DNA of 64,000 nt from CBDDKU01 sp965230375 (lineage in GTDB: Bacteria; Bacteroidota; Bacteroidia; Flavobacteriales_D; Cryomorphaceae): NCBI GenBank assembly GCA_965230375.1, contig CBDDKU010000012.1, forward strand, positions 62,001 through 126,000, given 5' to 3'. Each line of letters starts with the position of its first letter. Position 1 is the first letter of the stretch. Positions 54,275 through 63,179 of this stretch are shown here, one piece after another. The notes below the pieces were generated by a model. It ran no database searches. It saw only the letters and a list, made by a program, of their open reading frames with translations, and had not been told where the DNA came from. The position numbers and the translations under genes are program-made.

Positions 54275-54658
54275 AGTTGACCGCTGCTCCGTAGTAGCTG
54301 CGCTGCTGCGGAATTTGCTTTAATTTCTTAAAGCTCCAAGTCTCATGTAGAGTGCTGCTCAAACGTTGTCAATTTTCAATTATTCATTGGCCATTTGTTT
54401 GATCCCGCCCTTACAGGGCTTTACCATAGATCGCATCCATGGCATCCGGTTTCACCGAATGCTAGGACCTTGCGCCCTGACGCTTACGGTCAGGGCTCGT
54501 GTACTTCTAAAATCGCCAATCGGTGTTCCTTGTACTGACGCTCCTTGCAGTCGGTCACCACTGCTTCGCAGTTCTGAAATCAAAATGGTCAACAGATATT
54601 CTCATTCCTTTTCTTTACATTTGCACCCGCATTTTTTGTCTTAAAAATTACGCCCTGA
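54275..54658. other. 384-bp hairpin-rich spacer between truB and queA
   Basis: No gene. At least four hairpins crowd 54407-54572: GCCCT-TAC-AGGGC (54407-54419), GCAT-C-CGGT-TTC-ACCG-A-ATGC (54442-54462), GCCCTGAC with a 7-nt loop and GTCAGGGC (54474-54496), and ACTGC-TTC-GCAGT (54560-54572). A looser palindrome lies at 54283-54312. It looks like a dispersed palindromic element, but copies elsewhere cannot be checked here. The queA promoter lies at its right end. Confidence 0.6.
54616..54623 (+). promoter_or_regulatory. -7 promoter box of queA-ispD
   Basis: TACATTTG, a perfect TAnnTTTG box, 35 bp before the queA ATG. No TTG at the standard -33 distance is obvious. Confidence 0.55.
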
Positions 54659-55708
54659 ATGAAACTTTCAAAGTTCAAGTTCAACCTCCCTTCTGAGCTA
54701 ATCGCTCAATACCCAGCAGAAAACAGAGACGAGAGCCGACTTCTCGTACTAAATCGCCAAGATGGTTCCATCGAGCACAAAACGTTTAAGGACGTTATTG
54801 ACTACTTCGAAGACCAGGACACGTTCATTATGAACAACACCAAGGTTTTCCCAGCCAGACTCTATGGAAACAAGGAAAAAACTGGGGCGCAGATCGAGGT
54901 GTTCTTGCTACGCGAACTCAACAGAGAGAGCCTTCTCTGGGATGTTTTGGTAGACCCAGCGCGTAAAATTCGAATTGGAAATAAACTTTACTTTGGCGAA
55001 AACGACGAACTCGTAGCTGAAGTAATCGACAACACCACTTCTCGCGGTAGAACCTTGAGATTCCTTTTTGATGGGACCTACGAAGAGTTCAAGCAGACTA
55101 TCACGAAGCTTGGAGAAACGCCTATCCCAAAGTACATCGACCGTCCGGTAGAAGAACTAGACAACGAGCGATTCCAAACCATCTTCGCCAAAGAAGAAGG
55201 TGCCGTTGCAGTTCCTACAGCTGGTCTTCACTTTAGCCGTGAGCTATTGAAAAGACTCGAGTTAAAAGGAGTCAACTTCGCAGATATCACTCTTCATGTT
55301 GGACTTGGAACTTTCCGCCCGGTAGAGGTAGAAGACTTGACGAAGCACAAGATGGACAGTGAGCAAATGATGATTTCTCAAGAAGCGGCTGACGTGGTAA
55401 ACGCTACTAAAAAAGCTAAAGGAAAAGTTTGTGTAGTGGGAACTACTGCGATGCGTGCCGCCGAGACTTCGGTTTCAACAGAAGGCCTGCTCAAGCCATT
55501 TGATGGGTGGACAAACAAGTTTATCTTCCCTCCTTACGAGTTTCAGATCGCTAATGCGATGATCACCAATTTGCACAGCCCTGAGAGCACATTGCTTATG
55601 CAGGTAGCGGCATTTGGCGGGTACGAAAACGTAATGGCTGCCTACAAAGAAGCCATCAAAGAAAAGTATCGCTTCCTCGCTTATGGTGATGCGATGCTCA
55701 TCATCTAA
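54659..55708 (+). CDS. queA: S-adenosylmethionine:tRNA ribosyltransferase-isomerase
   Basis: A 349-residue enzyme of queuosine synthesis; it moves the ribosyl group of AdoMet to preQ1 at tRNA position 34. Start MKLSKFKFNLPSELIAQYPA is typical, as are NNTKVFPARLYG, PTAGLHFS and LHVGLGTFRPV. The ispD ATG immediately follows the stop (55708/55709), so the pair is coupled. Confidence 0.96.
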   Translation: MKLSKFKFNLPSELIAQYPAENRDESRLLVLNRQDGSIEHKTFKDVIDYFEDQDTFIMNNTKVFPARLYGNKEKTGAQIEVFLLRELNRESLLWDVLVDPARKIRIGNKLYFGENDELVAEVIDNTTSRGRTLRFLFDGTYEEFKQTITKLGETPIPKYIDRPVEELDNERFQTIFAKEEGAVAVPTAGLHFSRELLKRLELKGVNFADITLHVGLGTFRPVEVEDLTKHKMDSEQMMISQEAADVVNATKKAKGKVCVVGTTAMRAAETSVSTEGLLKPFDGWTNKFIFPPYEFQIANAMITNLHSPESTLLMQVAAFGGYENVMAAYKEAIKEKYRFLAYGDAMLII

Positions 55709-56392
55709 ATGTCACGTCGCGGTGTCATTGTCGTAGCCGGTGGAACGGGTACGCGAATGAATTCTTCTCTAGCCAAGCAGTTTATGCTCGTGGCCGGAAA
55801 GCCTATCATGGCGCATACCTTGCAAGTGTTTCACGACTTTGATCACGATGCTCAAATTGTGGTGGTGCTTCACCATTCTCTTTTTGATACCTGGAAGGCT
55901 ATTTGCCTGGAGTACAATATTGATGTTCCTCACGATTTGGTAGAAGGTGGAGCCGAGCGGTTTCACTCTGTGAAAAATGGTCTCGCTGCCCTGAACTCCG
56001 ATGTTTCCATAGTGGGTGTACACGACGCTGTGCGTCCACTGGTCAGCAGAGAAACAATCGAGCGGTGCTTTTCAAAAGCGGCAGAACACGGTGCTGCTAT
56101 TCCGGTGACACCCGTCACAGATACCATCCGCCAATTAGGTGAACGCGGTAGCAAAACCTTGCTTCGATCACTACTCCGAGCCGTTCAGACACCACAGTGT
56201 TTTGAGCTGGATCTTTTAAAGCAAGCCTATGAAACGCCCTTTGAGCCCGGATTTACCGATGACGCATCGGTGGTAGAGCACATGGGCCACGAAGTGATTC
56301 TCACTCAAGGAAACCGAACGAATATCAAAATTACGACGCCCGAAGATCTATATATCGCCGAGGCGTTTTTCTCAGGCGCTTTGAAAGCTTAA
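55709..56392 (+). CDS. ispD: 2-C-methyl-D-erythritol 4-phosphate cytidylyltransferase
   Basis: A 227-residue nucleotidyltransferase of the MEP isoprenoid pathway (MEP + CTP to CDP-ME). The CTP loop is VVAGGTGTRMNSSLAKQF; later motifs HDAVRPLVS, TPVTDTIR, QTPQCFE and FTDDASVVE all match. It is coupled to queA with no gap and complements ispG at 32.6 kb. The arginine in the GTRM loop and the SLAKQF lysine, both catalytic, are present. Confidence 0.95.
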   Translation: MSRRGVIVVAGGTGTRMNSSLAKQFMLVAGKPIMAHTLQVFHDFDHDAQIVVVLHHSLFDTWKAICLEYNIDVPHDLVEGGAERFHSVKNGLAALNSDVSIVGVHDAVRPLVSRETIERCFSKAAEHGAAIPVTPVTDTIRQLGERGSKTLLRSLLRAVQTPQCFELDLLKQAYETPFEPGFTDDASVVEHMGHEVILTQGNRTNIKITTPEDLYIAEAFFSGALKA

Positions 56393-56412
56393 CTCGAGCC
56401 GACTGAATCCCT

Positions 56413-56420
56413 TACCTTTG
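56413..56420 (+). promoter_or_regulatory. -7 promoter box of rlmN (probable leaderless start)
   Basis: TACCTTTG, a perfect TAnnTTTG box, ends 5 bases before the rlmN ATG at 56426. Transcription would then start at or next to the A of the start codon. Confidence 0.5.
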
Positions 56421-56425
56421 CACCT

Positions 56426-57484
56426 ATGATTTCCAAGAAGATCGACATACGCAAGCTGTCAGAAACTGAGCTGATTGAAACCCTCGAATCGATGGGTGAA
56501 AAGAAGTTTCGCGGAAAGCAGGTCTACGAGTGGCTGTGGTCAAAAAGGGCACGCAGTTTCGATGCGATGACGAATCTTTCGACTGGACTGAGAGAGAAGC
56601 TGGATGAGAAGTTTGAGATTCGATCTATCACCATCGCCGATAAGCAGGTGAGTAGCGACGGGACGATAAAGTACGCGTTTAAACTTCACGAAGGTCATGT
56701 AGTTGAAGGAGTATTAATTCCGACTGAAAACAGAACCACAGCCTGTATCTCTTCGCAAGTAGGCTGCAGCCTGGCTTGTAAGTTTTGTGCTACCGGGCGG
56801 CTGAAACTGATGAAGAATCTGGAGCCGTATGAGATTTACGATCAGGTATCGGAGATTTACAAAGACGCCGAGATCCTCAAGCAAAAACCCCTTTCGAACA
56901 TCGTGTATATGGGTATGGGTGAACCATTGCTCAACTATAAAAATGTTTTGAGTTCGACGGGACATATCTCAGCCGATGTGGGCTTGGGGATGTCGCCAAA
57001 GCGCATTACCATCTCTACGGCAGGTATTGCCAAGATGATCAGAAAGCTGGGCGACGATGAAGTGAAATTCAATCTGGCCCTTTCGTTGCACGCCGCCAAC
57101 GACGAGAAGCGAAACAAGATCATGCCGATCAACGAGAGTAATACCTTGGATGCTTTGGCAGATGCGCTCAAGTACTTTTACGCTCAAACTAAGACCAGAG
57201 TGACCTTTGAATACATCATTTTCAAAGATTTCAACGACGAGCTGGAAGATGCCCGCGAATTAGTCGATTTTTGTCGGAACCTTCCGTGCAAGGTCAATAT
57301 CATTGAATACAACCCGATTGACGATGGGGAATTTCAGCAAGCCGACCCTGAGAAAGTAGATGCCTTCGCGAAGTATCTCGAAGACCGAAATATCATCGTC
57401 AATATCAGAAGAAGTAGAGGGAAGGATATCGATGCAGCTTGTGGTCAGCTGGCAAATAAAAACGAGGCAGTAACCAAGGGTTAG
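56426..57484 (+). CDS. rlmN: 23S rRNA (adenine2503-C2)/tRNA methyltransferase
   Basis: A 352-residue radical SAM enzyme that methylates A2503 of 23S rRNA and A37 of some tRNAs. The cluster motif is CSLACKFC (CxxxCxxC) after SSQVG. Also conserved are GMGEPLLNY, SLHAANDEKRNKIMPIN and the C-terminal RRSRGKDIDAACGQL, which carries the second catalytic cysteine. Its stop overlaps the convergent barrel gene by 4 bp. Confidence 0.96.
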   Translation: MISKKIDIRKLSETELIETLESMGEKKFRGKQVYEWLWSKRARSFDAMTNLSTGLREKLDEKFEIRSITIADKQVSSDGTIKYAFKLHEGHVVEGVLIPTENRTTACISSQVGCSLACKFCATGRLKLMKNLEPYEIYDQVSEIYKDAEILKQKPLSNIVYMGMGEPLLNYKNVLSSTGHISADVGLGMSPKRITISTAGIAKMIRKLGDDEVKFNLALSLHAANDEKRNKIMPINESNTLDALADALKYFYAQTKTRVTFEYIIFKDFNDELEDARELVDFCRNLPCKVNIIEYNPIDDGEFQQADPEKVDAFAKYLEDRNIIVNIRRSRGKDIDAACGQLANKNEAVTKG

Positions 57485-58188
57485 AATCCGTAACCGATTC
57501 GGAGCCCGAAGCTCAGGGCGAAATCATTGTCTACATCATGCGTGATGAAATAGGCATTCGGGTCTTCTTCATTTTCGGTTCGCACCACATGAAAATCTTC
57601 ATGATGGTAAGCCACACCAAGATATCCATCTAGAAAAAAATTGCTATTGACTGGCAGGAGCTGATATCCCAAATTCAAGCTCCCCGAGACGTGCTTTCTC
57701 TGATCTCGGAATGAGAAATCGGTCAGGTTTCCAGCCGAATCTATGACTTGGTAATCTGTTTTGTAGTCCTTGATGGAACCAGTGAGCGAGATGTAGAGAC
57801 CATTCAATTCATCAGTAGGAAACATATATTTCCGGATTGAGAGTGATGCAGCATAACCCGTTTTGATATCAACATTCCGGCCCAAGTTATCGAGTGAGTA
57901 ATCGTTCAAGCCCACGGCGTAATTTCGACGGGTGATTCCCGCTCCCAACTCCACACTCCACCCAGCTTTCAGAATCCTTTCGTAATAGAGTTGGAGATCA
58001 CCAAAAATGATCTGTGCTACATCAAACTTGAAAGCATTCCGCACTGCATAGAGTGAGTCAGGTTCATAAGCATCTTCGAAATCTATTCCGCCACTTTGGG
58101 AAAATCCACTAGCTGAACCAAAACAAAGTGTGAATAAGAGAATATATTTGTGTAATTGCTTTCGCAAACCAAAATCCTTTTGCGCCAT
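57481..58188 (-). CDS. Outer-membrane beta-barrel protein (DUF3575-like)
   Basis: A 235-residue exported protein. A positively charged N-terminus and hydrophobic stretch lead to a cleavage site near GFSQS. The rest alternates short amphipathic strands (LQLYYERILKAGWSVELGAGI, LSLRK-type strands) and ends in FGLRIGYGF, with the C-terminal aromatic typical of outer-membrane barrels. No enzymatic motif. The upstream gap is only 23 bp to the divergent 58212 gene, holding a near -7 box TAACTTCG on this strand. Confidence 0.75.
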   Translation of the reverse strand: MAQKDFGLRKQLHKYILLFTLCFGSASGFSQSGGIDFEDAYEPDSLYAVRNAFKFDVAQIIFGDLQLYYERILKAGWSVELGAGITRRNYAVGLNDYSLDNLGRNVDIKTGYAASLSIRKYMFPTDELNGLYISLTGSIKDYKTDYQVIDSAGNLTDFSFRDQRKHVSGSLNLGYQLLPVNSNFFLDGYLGVAYHHEDFHVVRTENEEDPNAYFITHDVDNDFALSFGLRIGYGF

Positions 58189-58211
58189 TTTAGGCGAAGT
58201 TAAACAGAAAT

Positions 58212-59762
58212 ATGATCGTTAAAATCTCTTCGAATCTCTCCTTATTCACAGTCTTTGTTTTGTTTTTCGCAACTGCACAGGCTCAGAGCCTGCAGGTAGA
58301 ATGGGGCCAGGAAATCGACGATCAGAAAGGCACGGCGCTCATAGATGTCTTTGGGAATGACCAAAGTTCGTTCTACGCTTTATTCAGAAGCCGTAAGAAA
58401 AGAGATGGATACCAGTTGCTAAAGTTTGATACGGACAGCGTTTACCTTCAGGATAAAGAGGTGTTTCAGCTTCACGATCCCGAAGGCGGTGTGCCCAGAC
58501 TACTCTATCCCGTCAGTACTAAGAGCAATCACTTTATCATTGCCAGTACCCAAGATGTAAACCAAGACCGCATCAATATATTGGCTTACCCCATTAAACC
58601 GGAAAAGTCGGTAGGCAAAAATCCGATCAAAATTGCTTCAGGATCATTAAAGGCCATTGAAGCGGGTGGAAATTTTCGAGTTTTCGTTGATGAAAGTGGC
58701 GAAACACTTACCGTCATCATTCCAACTGAACATATTGAAGGCAAAAACGAGAAGTTTGAAGTCAGGCTTTACGACAAAGACTTTCAGCTCATGCGAGCTA
58801 AGAACTTGGAAGTTCCACATGCAGCCGAACACCTGAACTACGTAGACGCTTTGATCGATAGTACGGGAGATGTGCACGTATTGGCCAGCATCAGAGATTT
58901 GGAAGTACACGAGTATGGCGAAGGAAGAAACCTGGCCAAGAATTTTTCACTCCTCCACTACAGCTGGGCCACTGAATCGCTTACAGAAAAGTCCCTTTCG
59001 CTCGGTTCTAAATGGATGTACGATGCACGCCTTTTGATAAACGACGACAAAAACATTCAGATCTGTGGCTACTACAGCAATATGGTCGATCTGATTATTG
59101 CTGGAACCTTTTCGGTGGAGATACAGCCAAGTACGGGAGATGTACTCCAAACGGGGCTCTGGCCTTTCGATAGAGATTTTAGATCAAATCTCAGACCCAA
59201 GAGCAAAAGCGGACGCGATATAGACGCCTTCGAACTCAATTACACCTTTGCGGATAGCAAAGGCAATGTCCAACTCCTGAGTGAGAAAACGTACACGGAA
59301 ATAAACCAGACTTTCAATCCTTCTATGGGAACCTATTCCACGGTGAAGATTTACAATTACGACGAAGTATTGATGACATCTCTTGGCAAGACAGGACAAA
59401 TAAAGTACAGCCATGTGATTCCCAAATTTCAGTCTTCATCCAGTCAAGGAAGTCCCTACGTTTCATTCTATGCTCACCACCACAAGGATCGAACATATGT
59501 TTTCTACAACGATCACTTTAGAAATGCCGATTTGGGCTTGGGTAGCGAAAAAGGTTACCGTCAGCTTACATCAGAGTCGGCAGCTCAATGCGTGATGCTA
59601 GAAATCACGCCGAATGGTAAATCCAAAAAATATCCTCTTTTCCTATCATCCGACAAGAGGGCGACTTTTGTACCGAATTATGCCTACGCTACCGACAAAA
59701 GCTTGATCCTATTATCTCGAAGTGGGTATCACTTGCAGTTCTTCAAAATTAGACTCGAGTGA
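58212..59762 (+). CDS. Unrecognised secreted protein
   Basis: A 516-residue protein with a signal peptide (about 1-24, ...FATAQAQS). The mature part is rich in short strands and aromatic/Asp/Ser residues (LLKFDTDSVYLQDKEVF, LHYSWATESLTEKSLSLGSKW, FYAHHHKDRTYVFYNDHFRN), suggesting a beta-propeller-like or other all-beta fold. No sorting domain, lipobox or catalytic motif is visible, so it is probably periplasmic. I do not recognise a family. It may share a short divergent promoter region with the outer-membrane barrel gene. Confidence 0.75.
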   Translation: MIVKISSNLSLFTVFVLFFATAQAQSLQVEWGQEIDDQKGTALIDVFGNDQSSFYALFRSRKKRDGYQLLKFDTDSVYLQDKEVFQLHDPEGGVPRLLYPVSTKSNHFIIASTQDVNQDRINILAYPIKPEKSVGKNPIKIASGSLKAIEAGGNFRVFVDESGETLTVIIPTEHIEGKNEKFEVRLYDKDFQLMRAKNLEVPHAAEHLNYVDALIDSTGDVHVLASIRDLEVHEYGEGRNLAKNFSLLHYSWATESLTEKSLSLGSKWMYDARLLINDDKNIQICGYYSNMVDLIIAGTFSVEIQPSTGDVLQTGLWPFDRDFRSNLRPKSKSGRDIDAFELNYTFADSKGNVQLLSEKTYTEINQTFNPSMGTYSTVKIYNYDEVLMTSLGKTGQIKYSHVIPKFQSSSSQGSPYVSFYAHHHKDRTYVFYNDHFRNADLGLGSEKGYRQLTSESAAQCVMLEITPNGKSKKYPLFLSSDKRATFVPNYAYATDKSLILLSRSGYHLQFFKIRLE

Positions 59763-59804
59763 TCGCCTCGATTTTTCGCGCGAATTAAGATATTTGCCCC
59801 GCCT

Positions 59805-60785
59805 ATGGCCACAATGAGTGTAAAGGAAATAAAAGCGTCTATTCAGCCAGAAATGACTGAATTTGAGGGCAGGTTCAAAGAATCGATGAAGAGCAAAGCG
59901 CCTCTACTCGATAAAATCACTCATTATATCATCAAGCGAAAAGGGAAACAAATGCGACCCATGTTCGTGTTTCTTACAGCAAAACTATGTGGTCAGGTCA
60001 ATGATTCGACCTATACCGCTGCATCGCTTATCGAACTCCTTCACACGGCTACCCTTGTGCACGATGATGTAGTAGACGACGCGCATTTGAGACGGGGATT
60101 TTTCTCCATCAATGCCCTTTGGAAGAACAAGGTGGCTGTCCTTGTAGGTGATTTTTTGCTCTCTCGGGGTCTATTGATGAGCGTAGAACGCGATGAGTTC
60201 ACCTTGCTAAAGATTGTGAGCAATGCCGTGCAGGAAATGAGTGAAGGGGAGTTGCTACAAATGGAGAAAACCCGAAAGCTGAATATTACCGAGTCGATCT
60301 ATTTTGAGATTATTCGTCAGAAAACCGCTTCGCTGATTGCCGCCTGCTGTAGCAGCGGTGCCCATTCTGTTGACGCTTCTGCTGAAGATCAGGAAAAGAT
60401 GCGCGCATTTGGCGAAAATGTTGGGATTGCCTTCCAGATCAAAGACGATCTTTTCGATTACAATGCTTCGAGTATTATCGGAAAACCGACAGGCATTGAT
60501 ATCAAAGAGAAAAAGATGACTCTACCTCTGATCCACAGCCTTCAAAAGGCCTCTGATAAGGACAGAAAGTGGATCATCAACACGGTTAAAAACCACAACA
60601 CCAATAAGAAGAAAGTCTCGAAAGTCATTGACTATGTGATTCAATCAGGTGGAATAGACTACGCACACAAGAAAATGCTCGAGTATCGAAATGCCGCGAT
60701 TGAAATTCTTCATAGCTTTGAAAGTAATGAAGCCAGACTTTCACTTGAAAGCTTGGTGAACTATACCATCGAAAGAAAAAAGTAG
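59805..60785 (+). CDS. Polyprenyl diphosphate synthase (long-chain trans-prenyltransferase)
   Basis: A 326-residue enzyme. The first aspartate-rich motif is H86-DDVVDD (87-92) followed by LRRGFFSINALW; the second is QIKDDLFDY. Residues before the first motif are small (A and T), favouring long chains such as the menaquinone side chain (octaprenyl/heptaprenyl type). It uses isoprenoid units from the MEP pathway (IspD and IspG in this window). A second ATG three codons on is possible. It stands 9 bp ahead of the YwqK-type lipoprotein gene. Confidence 0.92.
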   Translation: MATMSVKEIKASIQPEMTEFEGRFKESMKSKAPLLDKITHYIIKRKGKQMRPMFVFLTAKLCGQVNDSTYTAASLIELLHTATLVHDDVVDDAHLRRGFFSINALWKNKVAVLVGDFLLSRGLLMSVERDEFTLLKIVSNAVQEMSEGELLQMEKTRKLNITESIYFEIIRQKTASLIAACCSSGAHSVDASAEDQEKMRAFGENVGIAFQIKDDLFDYNASSIIGKPTGIDIKEKKMTLPLIHSLQKASDKDRKWIINTVKNHNTNKKKVSKVIDYVIQSGGIDYAHKKMLEYRNAAIEILHSFESNEARLSLESLVNYTIERKK

Positions 60786-60794
60786 TAGAAACTT

Positions 60795-61229
60795 ATGACC
60801 CGATTGCTTGTCACATGTCTCCTTTCTGGAGCCATCCTATTTGCCTGTGATAATCCACAAGTTGAATCATCTAAAGAGAAGACAGAACCCGTGATTCAAC
60901 AAAGTCCAACAGATGAAGTGGACGTAGTGGAGCACTACGAAAATGGCGTTGTGAAGATTCAGGGAAAAAGTGTGGATGGAAAACGAGTAGGCACGTGGGA
61001 GTCGTTTTTTGAAAACGGATACAAGTGGAGTGAAGTTGAGTACGCCAACGGAGTGAAGAAAGGCCCTGTTGTGGTGTTTTACAAGAACGGCATGATGCGG
61101 TATCAAGGCCGATACTACAACGACGAGCGCGCCGGCTTGTGGACTTTCTACGATACCACAGGCATTGTTTTGAAGAAAATTGACATGGATAAGGCTTCTA
61201 TCGATACAGATTCAATTCCCGATCTCTAG
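60795..61229 (+). CDS. YwqK/MORN-repeat lipoprotein
   Basis: A 144-residue lipoprotein (lipobox LFAC, C18). Three MORN-like units follow (YENGVVKIQGKSVDGKRVG, FENGYKWSEVEYANGVKKG, YKNGMMRYQGRYYNDERAG). Databases often label such proteins 'toxin-antitoxin system YwqK family antitoxin', but no toxin is adjacent and the protein is exported. A role in envelope organisation is only inferred from MORN proteins elsewhere. dnaG starts 3 bp after its stop. Confidence 0.85.
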   Translation: MTRLLVTCLLSGAILFACDNPQVESSKEKTEPVIQQSPTDEVDVVEHYENGVVKIQGKSVDGKRVGTWESFFENGYKWSEVEYANGVKKGPVVVFYKNGMMRYQGRYYNDERAGLWTFYDTTGIVLKKIDMDKASIDTDSIPDL

Positions 61230-61232
61230 GCC

Positions 61233-63176
61233 TTGATTACCCGCGATACCATAGATCGAATTTTTGATGCTGCTCGAATAGAAGAAGTGGTGTCTGACTT
61301 TGTGCAGCTCAAAAAGGCTGGCTCAAACATGAAAGGTTTGAGTCCTTGGTCAAATGAGAAAACACCTTCGTTTTTCGTGTCCCCCGCCAAGGGAATCTTC
61401 AAAGACTTTAGTTCCGGGAAAGGTGGAAATGCCGTGAGCTTCCTTATGGAGCTCGAGCACATGACTTATCCTGAAGCCCTGCGCTACTTGGCCAATAAGT
61501 ATCAAATTGAAATCGAAGAAACCGAGACCACGCCAGAGCAACAAGAAGAGCTTAGTCTTCGAGAGAGTCTTGCCTTGGTCAATCAGTTTGCACTCGATTA
61601 TTTTGAGAAAACCCTCTGGGAATCGGATGAAGGAAAGCAGATCGGGTTGAGCTATTTCCGCGAGCGTGGATTTTCAGATCAGACCATAAAGAAATTTGGT
61701 CTGGGATTTTCACCCGATCAAAATGACGCTTTCTACAAAGCATCTCAGGAAGCGGGCCACAATGAAGAGCACCTATTGAGTTTAGGGCTCATTAAGGAAG
61801 GTCAGTACGGCAAGTACGACTTTTTTAGGGGCCGTGTCATCTTTCCGATTCGCAATATCAGCGGACGATGTCTGGGTTTTGGAGCCAGAGCGCTCAAGAG
61901 CGAAGCCAAGGCCAAATACCTCAACTCGCCGGAGAGTGAGCTCTACGACAAAAGTCGCACGCTTTACGGGATGTATGAGGCCAAACGCGGGATACTCCAG
62001 GCCGATCAATGTTTCTTGGTAGAAGGGTACACCGACGTTATCTCCCTTCACCAGGCGGGTGTAGATTTTGCCGTTTCATCTTCTGGAACATCTCTGACCA
62101 GCGGACAGGTAAAACTGATAAAGCGATATACCAACAACGTATCACTCCTATACGACGGCGATCAAGCGGGAATAAAGGCAGCAATTCGAGGAATCGATCT
62201 CCTTCTGGAAGAAGGCATGAACGTGAAGGTGATCATGTTTCCCGATGGACACGATCCCGACTCTTTTGCTCGATCGGTGTCGTCTACCGAGCTACAGCGC
62301 TTTCTAAAAGAAGAAGCAGTAGACTTCACCGATTTTATGCTGAAAGCCCTGCTGGAAGGGCAAAGCGACGACCCGGTGAAGCGTGCAGAAGTAACCCGGC
62401 GCATTGTTGAAAGTCTATCATTGATCTCAGATCAGATTGCTCGCAGCATTTACATCGAGCGCTGCAGTAAGGTTCTTGGTGTGCCGGAGCAAGCCTTGGT
62501 CAACGAGCTTAACAAGATTTTGCGCAAAAAGCGCTACAAAAAGTCGGGAGTAAAGGAAGAAGACATACCGCCGGCATTCCCACTTGAACAGTCAAAGCAA
62601 AAACCGGCGTTCACAGCAGACCCTCTGCTACATGAGAAAGAAATAGCTCGAATCTTGATTAGCTATGGCTCGCATGAAATGGACGTAGAAGTAGAGAATG
62701 AAGAGCACGAAGAAGAGATTATCACTGTTACGGTCGCAGAATACATCTTGCACGACCTGATTCAGGACGAAGTCGTGTTTGACTCAACATTGTACGGTCA
62801 AATTATCGACTCATTCAAAACGAATTTCGAAGAGTCTGGTGAATTTCCCGATACTTCCTATTTTGTCAATAATTCGAACCCTGAATTTTCAGAAGCCATC
62901 GCGAGCATGGTGTCATCTCCATATGAGTTGAGTGAAAACTGGGCCGAACAGCACAAGATCTATACCGATACGGAAGATCAAAACTTGAAAAGGGCGGTTT
63001 TCGATCCGCTTATGCGTTTGAAGCTAAACAGAATAAAGCGCATGATGAAAAATGTTGAAGTGGAGCTCAAAGAAGAGCAAAATGAAGATCGCATAAATGA
63101 ATTATTAAAAGAGAAAATGAAATTGAACCTGATGAAGATTGAAGTGACAAAATTTTTCGGTTCAACGATCATTTAG
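61233..63176 (+). CDS. dnaG: DNA primase
   Basis: A 647-residue primase that lays RNA primers at the replication fork. The N-terminal zinc-binding region has lost its metal ligands: GLSPWSNEKTPSFFVSPAKG and DFSSGKGGNAVSFL replace the usual CPFHxEKTPSF...CFGC pattern. This loss is normal for Flavobacteriia. The TOPRIM core has FLVEGYTDVISLHQAG and LLYDGDQAGIKAA. A DnaB-binding C-terminal region follows. The start is TTG at 61233; it gives the family-typical MITRDTIDRIFDAARIEEVV, and no ATG lies upstream before the preceding stop. Confidence 0.95.
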   Translation: MITRDTIDRIFDAARIEEVVSDFVQLKKAGSNMKGLSPWSNEKTPSFFVSPAKGIFKDFSSGKGGNAVSFLMELEHMTYPEALRYLANKYQIEIEETETTPEQQEELSLRESLALVNQFALDYFEKTLWESDEGKQIGLSYFRERGFSDQTIKKFGLGFSPDQNDAFYKASQEAGHNEEHLLSLGLIKEGQYGKYDFFRGRVIFPIRNISGRCLGFGARALKSEAKAKYLNSPESELYDKSRTLYGMYEAKRGILQADQCFLVEGYTDVISLHQAGVDFAVSSSGTSLTSGQVKLIKRYTNNVSLLYDGDQAGIKAAIRGIDLLLEEGMNVKVIMFPDGHDPDSFARSVSSTELQRFLKEEAVDFTDFMLKALLEGQSDDPVKRAEVTRRIVESLSLISDQIARSIYIERCSKVLGVPEQALVNELNKILRKKRYKKSGVKEEDIPPAFPLEQSKQKPAFTADPLLHEKEIARILISYGSHEMDVEVENEEHEEEIITVTVAEYILHDLIQDEVVFDSTLYGQIIDSFKTNFEESGEFPDTSYFVNNSNPEFSEAIASMVSSPYELSENWAEQHKIYTDTEDQNLKRAVFDPLMRLKLNRIKRMMKNVEVELKEEQNEDRINELLKEKMKLNLMKIEVTKFFGSTII

Positions 63177-63179
63177 AAT

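Noticed and set aside
60795..61229. Toxin-antitoxin antitoxin call for the YwqK-like protein
   Set aside because: The protein is an exported lipoprotein with MORN-like repeats and no toxin gene is adjacent; the database label does not fit.
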